A stretch of DNA of 32,061 nt from an uncultured bacterium (lineage in GTDB: Bacteria > Planctomycetota > UBA1135 > GCA-002686595), in the NCBI GenBank assembly GCA_938030175.1, contig CALHGQ010000128.1, positions 1 through 32,061 of the forward strand, given 5' to 3'. Shown in pieces: positions 7,821 to 15,961 of this stretch; position 1 is the first letter of the stretch; every line of letters begins with the position of its first letter. The position numbers and the translations under genes are program-made. The notes beneath the pieces are model-generated. The model saw only the letters and a list, made by a program, of their open reading frames with translations, had not been told where the DNA came from and ran no database searches.

Positions 7821-8516
7821 AGCGGTGAATGAATAGGGCCGGCGGCAAGTGGGTGAAGCGGGCGGTGAGTGGAGCCCCGTGTCGAATCGAAGACTGGGTC
7901 AGATCGAGGAGTCGCTGTCCTCGGGAGTGACCCCAAGGGAGCAAATTCATCGGAATGACAAGCCCGGCAGGATTTTTCAAACCAGCGGGCAAGGGGACTA
8001 GGGACCGGGCCGATGCACTGAGTCCGAAGGCGAAAGAGCTGCTGCTGTGCGAAGCGAGCGGCTCACAGGAGCGATCCTGTCTCCCCAGTGCTGGCCGATC
8101 GTTCGCGATCTTGGCGGGCGCCGGAGTGAGAGGGGTTGTCCCTGGGGAAGGCCGTGTGCGGTGCTCTTCCCAGCCTCATCTTTTCAAACCCGGGGTGCGT
8201 CGTTACCGAAGCGGCAGAAGCACCCTGGACGAGCCGTATTCGTTGAATTCAGCCACGCGCCCTTAGGATGAGCGGGCTCCAACGATCCGTCAAGGCGTCC
8301 AGTGCAAGATCCTGCGTGACAGGAGCGTCCATGCGCTAGATCCAGTGGTGCTGCTTCCCCGGAAGCGGACTGGGACCGCGCTGTGGCTGTGGGTACGCAA
8401 GTGGTTGTAGCACAACCCGTTGTATAGGCCGATGTCTTCCTCTCCGGTCCTTTGCCACCGGGGAATGCCCCTGTTAGGTAGGCGGAATCGTCCCCGGCAA
8501 CCTCGGGAAAGAAAGT
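7821..8516. other. Gene-less region between NUDIX gene and rnpB
   Basis: About 700 bases without a convincing protein gene. The best frame (7955-8266, plus, 103 codons, starting MTSPAGFFKPAGKG) has no well-spaced ribosome binding site and uneven third-position GC, so I do not call it. The region holds three plus-strand hairpins (listed separately), a GGTTGT/ACAACC hairpin (8403-8417), a GCTTCC/GGAAGC hairpin near 8360, and a longer imperfect stem (8452-8464 with 8491-8500). The last lies just past the 3' end of rnpB and could terminate it. No tRNA was found. Confidence 0.5.
8064..8185 (+). ncRNA. Candidate structured RNA, three consecutive hairpins
   Basis: Hairpin one is ACAGGA-GCGA-TCCTGT (8064-8079), closed by a GNRA tetraloop. 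Hairpin two is GATCG-TTCG-CGATC (8096-8109), extended by GCC/GGC. Hairpin three joins CTGGGGAAG (8141-8149) with CTTCCCAG (8165-8172) through one bulge and is followed by CTCATCTTTTC, which resembles an intrinsic terminator on the plus strand. Stable tetraloops plus a terminator-like end in a gene-less region suggest a small transcript. It matches no RNA family I recognise (not tmRNA, tRNA or SRP RNA). The start is unknown. Confidence 0.3.
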
Positions 8517-8927
<411 letters not shown>

Positions 8928-8934
8928 GCGCAGC

Positions 8935-8965
8935 ATGATACGGCCTCGGAAGTCGGTCCGGTCAA
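8935..8965 (-). promoter_or_regulatory. Promoter of rnpB
   Basis: On the minus strand TTGACC (8960-8965) and TATCAT (8935-8940) match the -35 and -10 hexamers of a housekeeping sigma factor in five of six positions each. The spacer is 19 bases, a little long. The -10 box ends about 7 bases before the predicted 5' end of rnpB at 8927, as expected for the start of transcription. Confidence 0.7.
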
Positions 8966-9107
8966 GAACTCCCGCCTGACGCTCTGATTGGGTTCGGAGG
9001 GCATAGGCCCGGTGGGAACTCCGCTCTGCCACTACACTGCGGACTCGTCCGCGCCCCCCCCCTCGGGGCCGCCGCCCCGACAGACGACCTCCTCCATTCA
9101 CCACACG

Positions 9108-9998
9108 ATGGCCCTCGACGACGACTTCTTCCTCACGAACCTAGAGCTCCGCGACTCCAACGAGGCAGGAGAGGTGGCCGAGGGCCTCTCGCACTCGTCG
9201 ATGAAGGGCATGTTCTTGCTCACCGTGCTCGAGCTCGCCGCCCGCGGCGAGCCAAAGGGCGCGGTCACGGTGCTGCACGACGCGGGCGACACGGGCGACC
9301 GGTACAAATCGTTCGCCGGCGACCTCGCCGAGGCGGGATGGGCGGTGGCGCTCCCCGATCTCCGCGGGCACGGTTTGACTGAAGGCGACCGCGGTCACTC
9401 CAACGGGCTGCGCGAGGTTTGCCGCGACGTCCAAGAGATCCAGGACCACTTGGCCTACCGCATGCCCCACGAGCCGAAGGTCTTGGTGGGCATTGGGCTC
9501 GGCGCGAACTACGCCGCCACGTACGCCGTGGAGAACCCCGGCGTGCTTGCGGGGCTCGTTCTTATCGCACCCCTTTGGGACCCGAAGTTCGAGCGCCCCG
9601 CTGCGCCGAAGGGCCTCTCGAAGTTCTTCAAGAAGGTCAGCCTCACCGACGCTGGCAGCACAGGCTACACCGCGGACGGTCTGACCTCCGCGGCCGCCCA
9701 GGCCACGGCGTGGTCCGCGTCAGAGCTCACGCACTCGGCGATTTCCCTGCGCTCCATCGACGAGGCAGAGCGCAGTGCACGCGAGCATCTACCCAAAGCC
9801 GCGGGCCTCGGGCTACCGACTCTCTTTGTGCACGGCGACGCCGACCCGATCAGCTCCGTCGAACCAACGCGTAGCCAGTCTGGCGAGCACGTCGAAGTGC
9901 ACATCGCCGAAGGACAGCGCCACCATCCGCTTCACGACAAGAAGAGCGCCGAGCTGCGCTCGCACATTGTCGCGTGGCTTGCGCGCATCATTGACTAG
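9108..9998 (+). CDS. Alpha/beta-hydrolase, S33/monoglyceride-lipase-like, nucleophile missing
   Basis: 296 residues from the ATG at 9108; the frame is open upstream to 8988, but that part is low-complexity Pro/Ser and I exclude it. The fold is that of the Hydrolase_4/lysophospholipase group: VTVLHDAGDTGDRYKSFAGD takes the place of the usual HGxxEHSxRY segment, followed by ALPDLRGHGLTEGDRG, the nucleophile elbow, FVHGDADPISS near 240 and GQRHHPLHD near 270. The elbow reads VGIGLGANY: Gly130 (codon GGG at 9495-9497) stands where the catalytic Ser of GxSxG is expected. The oxyanion HG is HD. The candidate acid (Asp246) and His (272/273) remain. It is therefore either a pseudoenzyme or uses different chemistry. 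No signal peptide; cytoplasmic. No clear ribosome binding site. Confidence 0.88.
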   Translation: MALDDDFFLTNLELRDSNEAGEVAEGLSHSSMKGMFLLTVLELAARGEPKGAVTVLHDAGDTGDRYKSFAGDLAEAGWAVALPDLRGHGLTEGDRGHSNGLREVCRDVQEIQDHLAYRMPHEPKVLVGIGLGANYAATYAVENPGVLAGLVLIAPLWDPKFERPAAPKGLSKFFKKVSLTDAGSTGYTADGLTSAAAQATAWSASELTHSAISLRSIDEAERSAREHLPKAAGLGLPTLFVHGDADPISSVEPTRSQSGEHVEVHIAEGQRHHPLHDKKSAELRSHIVAWLARIID

Positions 9999-10034
9999 GA
10001 GTCTGTCGCGCATAGCCGAATCCGCGTAGCACGC
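9998..10034. repeat. Imperfect direct repeat, copy 1
   Basis: A segment beginning GGAGTCTGTCGCGCAT, with core CCGAATCCGCGTAGC, directly after the hydrolase stop. It recurs at 10081-10116 with about six differences, 83 bases further on. The function is unknown; it may be the trace of a short duplication. Confidence 0.55.
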
Positions 10035-10080
10035 GCACAATTCCGGTGGGCTGCGTTGCCCCCAGACGCCGGTGACTACT

Positions 10081-10116
10081 GGAGTCTTTCGCGCATGGGC
10101 GAATCCGCCTAGCGCG
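10081..10116. repeat. Imperfect direct repeat, copy 2
   Basis: Second copy, beginning GGAGTCTTTCGCGCAT with core GCGAATCCGCCTAGC, in the gap between the convergent hydrolase and ruvX genes. No T-run or clear stem accompanies it, so it is not an obvious terminator. Confidence 0.55.
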
Positions 10117-10175
10117 CTCTCCGAACGGCAATGCAGCGTTAGCTCGAACCCGTGTGGCGACTGGGGGCGAACGCC

Positions 10176-10613
10176 TTAGACGGGCTCGCCTTCGCGAATC
10201 CAGTCCTCAAGCAACACCATGGCGCTCCACGGGTCGCGACGTGCCTTGCGGTCGGCGCCGTGGTAGCCGGCTTCCCTCAGACGCTCTTCGGCTTCCTTCG
10301 TGGACAGGCGTTCGTCCTGGCGCACGATGATGAGCTCGGGATAGAGCTTGACGACGGCGTCGATGAAGACGTCCACTTCGGCGGCGCGGCCGCCCTTGGT
10401 CCCGTCCATGTTCCACGGGTAGCCCACCACGAGGTGGCTGATGTCGCGCTCCTCCAGGAGCTTCGCGAGCTCCTTGAGCGCGGCGGGATCGCCCCCCTCG
10501 GGAGCCTCGAGCGGCGTCACGATGAGTCGCATCGGGTCCGTGGCGGCGAAGCCGGTTCGCTTGGAACCATGGTCCACGGCGAGGGCGCCCTTCTTTTTGA
10601 TCGGTGAGGTCAT
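10176..10613 (-). CDS. ruvX: RuvX/YqgF-family Holliday-junction resolvase-like nuclease
   Basis: 145 residues, the normal size. The RNase H-like fold is shown by ALAVDHGSKRTGFAATDP (first strand with the catalytic Asp and the KRTG motif), VVGYPWNMDGTKG (the conserved GxPxxxDG segment) and QDERLSTKEAEERL (the second acidic motif). In bacteria this family is implicated in pre-16S rRNA 5'-end processing and was first described as a putative Holliday-junction resolvase. The first motif is D-H-G rather than the usual D-x-G with a small residue, but the catalytic Asp is kept. It lies 57 bases downstream of the AsmA-like gene on the same strand and is probably co-transcribed with it. Confidence 0.93.
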   Translation of the reverse strand: MTSPIKKKGALAVDHGSKRTGFAATDPMRLIVTPLEAPEGGDPAALKELAKLLEERDISHLVVGYPWNMDGTKGGRAAEVDVFIDAVVKLYPELIIVRQDERLSTKEAEERLREAGYHGADRKARRDPWSAMVLLEDWIREGEPV

Positions 10614-10670
10614 GGGATCGGCCAGGAGTCTAACCTCAGCGTCCCCCCGACGCAGCGTCCCATAAGCGCC

Positions 10671-13600
10671 CTAGAAACGCTTCGGGCGTTCGCTGAAGCC
10701 CGGAAGCGGCAGCCTGTCTCGCTCGTCGCTGGGCGCGAACAGCTGGGAGATCAGGCCGCGCAGCACCACTGTCGGACGGTCCATGGTGCCGCGGATCGAC
10801 ACTCGCAGCAGGCTGTTCTGGATGTAGTAGAGCAGTCGCGTGAGGGGCCCCAGCTTGTCGACCAGGCTGTACCGCACTTCCAGGTCGCTTGTGACGTCGC
10901 CCTCGAACGTCATGAGCCCCGTGCCGACGAGGGACATCAGGTCGCTGTCCACCCGCATGCGGTCGATCGCGAGGGAGCCATCCTCGATGGTGTAGTCACA
11001 GAGCATCTCACGGAAGAGCACCGTTGTGTCGATGCCGAGTCGCTGGGACAGAGCGCGGAACACGGGGATCGCCCACAGCGCTGAGTCCTTGACCCGGATC
11101 TCGCCGCCGCCGCGCATGTCGATCAGATGCTCGAAGTCGCCGGCGAGGCGCATCGAGAGATTCATCACGCCGCGGTTGGCGAAGTTTGAGTCGAAGACGC
11201 CGCGCAAGAACTCCCCGATGTCGACGTCGCTCATCTGCGCGGCGAGGCGGAACGGGAACGGGGCCTTGAGGTCGATGGCGAAGAGATCCGCGCCGTTGGC
11301 GACGTCGCTGCCCAAAGCTCGCAGTCGTCCGCCCTCGAACCCACCGTCGAAAGCCTCGATGACCAACCGGCTGCCGACGTAGGTCATTTGCATGCGCGCG
11401 TTTTCCAGGCGGCGGCCCGCGATGGCGCCGAAGAGCCCGTCGATCGTTGCCCTGGAGCGCAGCTCCTTGCCCTCGTGGTTCAGGTGCAAGTCCATCGACT
11501 CCACGAGCGTGACCTCGATGGGCGCGCCAAGGTCGATGAACGCATCCTCGATCCGGATCTTGCCGTCTAGCTCCACGTGCCGCGTTCCATCACGGCGCTC
11601 CGTCAGCTCCAGCTCCGCGTCTTCGATGTCGAACGATCCTTTCGCCCGAAGGTCGTCGAGGACCGTTCGCAGCGTGTCTTCGTCGAGGAAGAAGCTGAGG
11701 TGCTCGCGGTCGATCGGCAGGCCCTGGGCGCTGAGGTTCGCACGCAGAGTGGAGCCGCCGGGGACGGGCTGGTAGACCACGCCTGAAAGCTCGATGGGGG
11801 TGGTGCCGAGGCGCGCGTCGATCTCCTCACCGATCCACTCTTCGGTGTCGCCGTCCAGGCGGAAGTGGGCGGAGACGTCGCGCAGCACTTGGTCGCCGCC
11901 AACGCCAAGCTTTTCGAGCCTGGCCTCGACGCTGATTGCGTTGTCGGTGGTGGGGAGACCCGGGGACTCGGGAAGCGTCATCTCGGCCGCAAAGTCCACG
12001 CGACCCGCCACCTCGACTTCGTCCGTGTCGACGGGATCCATGCCTCCGGTGGTCGAGCTCGCCTGTCGCGCGGCGTTCGTGAGCGACCCCACCAGGCTGC
12101 GGTTCGCGATGTCGAGCCCGGCGCCCATCGCTACGAGTCGCCCTGGCGTCGGCCCTTCGCTCGACACGCGGACCGCGACGGGCACGCTGGGTCCCACCTG
12201 GCGCCAGAGGCCCTGCATGTCCGCGGCCAGTGCCGTGTAGGGGAACTCCGGCGTATCGGCGTCGGCGAGGATGTCCGGGGGGAGGAGCGAGGTCGCTAGC
12301 AAGCGGCCTTCGACCTCGCGGGTCACGATCGGGAACTGGATCGGCTGGACGGTCAAGCCCTGGCGTCGATCGTGGGGGCGTACCTCGGCGCAGATCTTCA
12401 TGCCGCCGAGGTAGGGGACGACGTCGAGGTTCGCCCCGTCCGGATCGTCCATGAGGCTCGCCCGCAAAGCGGCGGCCTCGACGGAGGGCAGCTCGTTCAC
12501 GGCGGTCAGGGAGACGTCCACGAAGCCCGCCACACCGACGGCCTCCAGGCTGGCGGCGGCCTCTGGGTTCTTGCGCGCGACCTCTTCCCTGAGCTCCTGG
12601 GCCCGGACATTCACGCGCCGGGCGTCCAATTCAAACCAGTTGAGCGTCCGCGGGTTCCCGTCCGGTGCCCCTTCCCCTGCCACCCGGCCGACCACGTGGA
12701 AGGGATCTCGGGCGATGGGGCTCTCGGCCTCTAGGTCGAGCTGCACGAGGACGCGTCCGCGCTCCGGGCCCCCGCCGTCGGTGCGAATGCGGATCGAGCC
12801 GTCGGATCCTTCGATGGGGATGGGGAGCTCGCGCCATCGGAACCCGACGCCGTCCAACTGGGCATCGAGGTCCATGCTGAGCTCGCGGCGATGGATCGTT
12901 CGCCAAAGCTCCAGATTCAGGTCGAGGCTCCCGCCGCCCGGGTTCCAGGTAGGAATGAGCTCGCGCACTTCCGGCACTCCGTAGAGCCCGATCATCGCGG
13001 TCTCGAAGTCCTGGTTGAGGGGCAGTCGCTCGCTCTTCACGCTGAGGTGAAAGGGCGTGGGGACAAGGTCCACGAGGGACTCGTCCGCGAAGCGCCAGAT
13101 CGGCGTGAAGTGGAGCGACCCCTGCACGCTGATCGGACCGCCGGAGTGCGAACCCGTCATGTTGTAGAACGCGAGCTGGCCGGGGAAGCGGCCCTCGGGG
13201 CGGATGCTCCACGTCACGTCGCCGACGACGCGCTTGACCGGGAGCGGGAAGCCAACGTCCCGCCGTCCGGTGCGGCGGTCGATGCCGCCGTGGTAGGCGA
13301 GGCTGGCGTCGCCGCGCGCACGAATCAGGAGCAGCCGCTCCAGGGAGCGGCCGACGGGCTGGTCCGCGACACGCGCGCTTGGGAGCCGAACGCCGATGGA
13401 AACGTCTGCAGACCCCTGGGGCGCCAGCATGCGATCGATCTCGACGATGCCCTCGAGCCCGGCGCTGAGTTCGCTGAGTCTCTCGCCGAGCGGAGCACCG
13501 GGCAGGTCGAGCCATACCTCAAGATCGGAGTTCTCAGGTGCGCGCGTTCCGGCGCGGAAAGCTGCGGCACCTTGCAGCTCTTCCCACTCAGCGCTCAGCG

Positions 13601-14714
13601 TACCTACGGCGCGCCATGCGCTAGGCCGCGTGGGGTCGCCGTCTTCGCCCGCGTCGAAGCCCACCTCGGCCAGAAGGTCCACGCCCTTCACCGGCCTTGA
13701 ACGAGCGGACTTGAGCCACGGCAGGACAAGCCCGCCATCGGAGACTCGAACCTTGCAGTCGACAGCGGGGAGGAGTGAGCGGCCGATCTCGTACGTGGCT
13801 TCGAGCGAAAGGTCGAGCAGCGCCTCTGGCTCAAAGCGCGCGAGGGCCTCGACGGGCGCGAGGTGCTCCAAGGAGTCGAGGCTGAGCTGGATGGACTTGG
13901 CGACGCCGCGGACACGGGCAACCCGGTCGTCGCCGACGGTGCCGCTGAGCCAGATGGTGCCGTAGCCGCCCTCGTCACCGATGGCGGGTCCGCCGGGGGG
14001 AGGGGCGTCGGTCTCCGTTGCGATGCTCGGGGTGAAGCGGCCGGCGATCCTGGTGCCGACGGCTTCGGGAGCCTCTGATTCGCCGCGGTTGGGCTGGGTG
14101 AGCGAGAGGTTGGCCGTGCCGAGGTGCGTGATCTGTTGGTCCTCGAGGACGAGCGCGACGGAGAGGTTCCGCAGCGCCACCTCGGGGCTCTTGGCGAGCA
14201 GGTCCACCGTCGACCCGGTCGTGTCCTCGTCGGTGCCGCTCCCGAGTCCCCTCGACAGGTCGGGGGAAATCACGATGGAACCGCCGTCGACGTCGACGCG
14301 GTCCGCGTGGAATCCTGTGCCTGGCGCCCAGCCGAAACGGAGCCGAATTTTGTTCCCGACGAGCCCTCCCTGGATCCGGTCCCCGGAGGACGGGCCCATG
14401 GAAAGCTCGCGAATCTCGACGCTGCGCTTGAGCCAAAGGATGTCGACGTCTTCGATCGTGACGTCTTCTCCGAGCGGGCCCTCGACCCGGTCCGCGACGG
14501 CGCTGGCGATCCAGCGCTCCAACCTCGGGTGATGTTCCGCGCCGAGGGCCAGCACGATGAGGACGAACGAAAGCCAGCCAAGTGCCAGAATCGCGGTCCA
14601 AACGCCCCGCTGCAGGGAATTTGACGATTTCGCTGAGCCGCCCGAATACGACGTCTGAGTGGCGCTCGGGGCACCTTCTCTTTGATCGGTCGCTTTGGGG
14701 TTTTGTGGCTTCAC
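10671..14714 (-). CDS. Large AsmA-like envelope protein
   Basis: 1347 residues from a GTG start. A polar N-terminus (1-36) precedes one transmembrane helix (about 38-58, ILALGWLSFVLIVLALGAE), after which the chain is periplasmic. The segment just after the helix (VEGPLGEDVTIEDVDILWLK) is the typical opening of AsmA-type proteins. The rest is a long run of beta-strand repeats. The last 200 residues, including MSLVGTGLMTFEGDVTSDLE and RGTMDRPTVVLRGL, match the AsmA-like C-terminal region. Proteins of this superfamily (AsmA, YhdP, TamB) form elongated beta-groove bridges and help move phospholipids to the outer membrane or maintain its integrity. Which member it replaces is unclear. It supports a two-membrane envelope. 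A weak ribosome binding site leaves the exact start open. Confidence 0.87.
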   Translation of the reverse strand: MKPQNPKATDQREGAPSATQTSYSGGSAKSSNSLQRGVWTAILALGWLSFVLIVLALGAEHHPRLERWIASAVADRVEGPLGEDVTIEDVDILWLKRSVEIRELSMGPSSGDRIQGGLVGNKIRLRFGWAPGTGFHADRVDVDGGSIVISPDLSRGLGSGTDEDTTGSTVDLLAKSPEVALRNLSVALVLEDQQITHLGTANLSLTQPNRGESEAPEAVGTRIAGRFTPSIATETDAPPPGGPAIGDEGGYGTIWLSGTVGDDRVARVRGVAKSIQLSLDSLEHLAPVEALARFEPEALLDLSLEATYEIGRSLLPAVDCKVRVSDGGLVLPWLKSARSRPVKGVDLLAEVGFDAGEDGDPTRPSAWRAVGTLSAEWEELQGAAAFRAGTRAPENSDLEVWLDLPGAPLGERLSELSAGLEGIVEIDRMLAPQGSADVSIGVRLPSARVADQPVGRSLERLLLIRARGDASLAYHGGIDRRTGRRDVGFPLPVKRVVGDVTWSIRPEGRFPGQLAFYNMTGSHSGGPISVQGSLHFTPIWRFADESLVDLVPTPFHLSVKSERLPLNQDFETAMIGLYGVPEVRELIPTWNPGGGSLDLNLELWRTIHRRELSMDLDAQLDGVGFRWRELPIPIEGSDGSIRIRTDGGGPERGRVLVQLDLEAESPIARDPFHVVGRVAGEGAPDGNPRTLNWFELDARRVNVRAQELREEVARKNPEAAASLEAVGVAGFVDVSLTAVNELPSVEAAALRASLMDDPDGANLDVVPYLGGMKICAEVRPHDRRQGLTVQPIQFPIVTREVEGRLLATSLLPPDILADADTPEFPYTALAADMQGLWRQVGPSVPVAVRVSSEGPTPGRLVAMGAGLDIANRSLVGSLTNAARQASSTTGGMDPVDTDEVEVAGRVDFAAEMTLPESPGLPTTDNAISVEARLEKLGVGGDQVLRDVSAHFRLDGDTEEWIGEEIDARLGTTPIELSGVVYQPVPGGSTLRANLSAQGLPIDREHLSFFLDEDTLRTVLDDLRAKGSFDIEDAELELTERRDGTRHVELDGKIRIEDAFIDLGAPIEVTLVESMDLHLNHEGKELRSRATIDGLFGAIAGRRLENARMQMTYVGSRLVIEAFDGGFEGGRLRALGSDVANGADLFAIDLKAPFPFRLAAQMSDVDIGEFLRGVFDSNFANRGVMNLSMRLAGDFEHLIDMRGGGEIRVKDSALWAIPVFRALSQRLGIDTTVLFREMLCDYTIEDGSLAIDRMRVDSDLMSLVGTGLMTFEGDVTSDLEVRYSLVDKLGPLTRLLYYIQNSLLRVSIRGTMDRPTVVLRGLISQLFAPSDERDRLPLPGFSERPKRF

Positions 14715-14858
14715 GTGGCTCTATCGGCTGATTCTGGCCGGTTCTGCAGTGTTTCTACAGGCTCGATACAGGGGATCGTCGACCACCCTCCCGTCTTCCA
14801 TGACCCAGGATCCCGCGGAATCATGTCCTAAATGGCAGATACCCTTCGATTCTGATCG

Positions 14859-14864
14859 TTGACA
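14859..14864 (+). promoter_or_regulatory. Possible -35 box of the histone gene
   Basis: A perfect TTGACA lies 117 bases before the histone ATG in the 266-base divergent region. No good -10 hexamer follows at 16-18 bases, so it may be recognised by another factor or be chance. No strong Shine-Dalgarno sequence precedes the ATG at 14981. Confidence 0.3.
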
Positions 14865-14980
14865 TTGCCATTTCCGGTAGCCAATCTCCCATCAGCGTCA
14901 CGGATTCCAACTTTGCCACCGCACACTGGAACCCACCCCCCAAGACCCCATTCCGTTCCTTACGGACGGACACAACTGAT

Positions 14981-15250
14981 ATGGCTAAGAAGAAAGCCTC
15001 ACGTTCGAAGAAGAAGTCGACCCGCAAGGCACCCGCACGGAAGGGCGCTCGCAAGAAGACGACCCGCAAGAAGAAGGGCGCGACCGGCGACCTCATCATC
15101 AGCAAGAGCCGCACCAAGGCGATGGCCTCGCTCAACGTCTCCTCTGACTTCTACGGCGCCCTCGACGAGAAGGTCCGCGAGATGATCACGATGGCTGAGC
15201 ACCGCGCCACGGAGAACCGTCGCGCCACGCTTCGCCCCCAGGACCTCTAA
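14981..15250 (+). CDS. Bacterial histone-fold DNA-binding protein with basic N-terminal tail
   Basis: 89 residues. Residues 1-33 form a tail with 13 Lys and 5 Arg and no acidic residue, in KKK, RKK and RKKK clusters. Residues 38-89 look like a histone fold: helix 1 near KSRTKAMASL, loop NVSSD, long helix 2 FYGALDEKVREMITMAEHRA, loop RRATLR, and a very short helix 3 (PQDL) at the C-terminus. The ending TENRRATLRPQDL closely resembles the xGRKTVRPEDL ending of bacterial histones such as that of Bdellovibrio (DUF1931-related). It is inferred to bind DNA and organise the nucleoid as a dimer. It is monocistronic: divergent from the AsmA-like gene and followed by an intrinsic terminator. The tail alone could suggest an H1-like protein, but the folded core argues for a true histone fold. 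Confidence 0.88.
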   Translation: MAKKKASRSKKKSTRKAPARKGARKKTTRKKKGATGDLIISKSRTKAMASLNVSSDFYGALDEKVREMITMAEHRATENRRATLRPQDL

Positions 15251-15341
15251 AGAGTCCTGCTGGGTCCGCTCCTTCGCCCTTTTCCCCGTGCGGCTTCACG
15301 CTTCGCTGGGATCGGGCGTCCGGCGCACCCTGCGTTCTTCG

Positions 15342-15384
15342 CGCCCGCGGCTGCTTGGCTCCCAAGCAATCGTGGGCGTGTTTT
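15342..15384 (+). terminator. Intrinsic terminator after the histone gene
   Basis: A 17-bp stem (15342-15358 with 15362-15378) with two G-T wobbles and one mismatch, closed by a CTC loop and followed by TGTTTT. It lies about 90 bases after the histone stop and 30 bases before kptA, so it should isolate the histone transcript. Confidence 0.75.
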
Positions 15385-15415
15385 CGTTCAACCCTGGTCC
15401 CGCGTACTCCCCGCT

Positions 15416-15961
15416 ATGGCTGATCCCAACGTTCGGCACTCCAAGTTCATGAGCCTCGTCCTTCGGCACCGGCCGGAACTGATCGGGCTAGAGCTCGACG
15501 ACGCCGGCTGGGCTGACGTGGAAGCGCTGATGGCCGGCGCAAGGGAGCAGGGCTACGACATGGATCTCGCTAGGCTCCAGGACGTTGTGGCGACCTGCAA
15601 GAAGCAGCGCTTTGCCCTGAGCGACGACGGCAAGCGTATCCGCGCCAACCAGGGCCACTCCGTCGACGTCGAGCTGGGCCTCGAGCCCGAGACGCCGCCG
15701 GACCGGCTGTACCACGGAACCGTGGACGCTTCGCTGGCGTCGATTCGACAGAACGGCCTCAGCAAGCGAGCGCGCCATCACGTGCACCTCTCGCCGGACC
15801 TAGAGACGGCGACGGTGGTGGGGGATCGCCGCGGCGCGGCGATCGTGCTGGTGATCCTCGCCCGTGAGATGGTCGCGGCGGGGCACGAGTTCTTCGTCTC
15901 GAAGAACGGCGTTTGGCTGACGGACGAAGTGCCGCCTGAGTTCATTCGCTTTCCGGACTAA
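15416..15961 (+). CDS. kptA: RNA 2'-phosphotransferase (Tpt1/KptA family)
   Basis: 181 residues, the usual bacterial length. The family transfers a 2'-phosphate from RNA to NAD+, giving ADP-ribose 1'',2''-cyclic phosphate; in fungi this finishes tRNA splicing, while the bacterial substrate is unclear. All signature parts are present: SLVLRHRPELIGLELDDAGW (Arg17-His18), RANQGHS (Arg76 and His81), YHGT at 99-102, HVHLSPD near 122, and GDRRGAA with Arg138 near the fourth conserved arginine. It therefore looks catalytically intact. Its 3' end overlaps that of the convergent tsaB by four bases. The upstream terminator suggests a promoter of its own close to the ATG, but I see no clear hexamers and no strong ribosome binding site. 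Confidence 0.95.
   Translation: MADPNVRHSKFMSLVLRHRPELIGLELDDAGWADVEALMAGAREQGYDMDLARLQDVVATCKKQRFALSDDGKRIRANQGHSVDVELGLEPETPPDRLYHGTVDASLASIRQNGLSKRARHHVHLSPDLETATVVGDRRGAAIVLVILAREMVAAGHEFFVSKNGVWLTDEVPPEFIRFPD

Noticed and set aside
7955-8266. 103-codon frame starting MTSPAGFFKPAGKG
   Set aside because: No well-placed ribosome binding site, mixed codon use unlike neighbours, no recognisable domain, and it runs through three hairpins. Not fully excluded.
8345-8375. Possible SRP RNA: GGGGAAGCAGCACC on the minus strand resembles the GGAAGCAGCC loop
   Set aside because: The preceding CAGGTCCGGAA part and the symmetric internal loop are missing, and GCTTCC/GGAAGC is simply a short hairpin.
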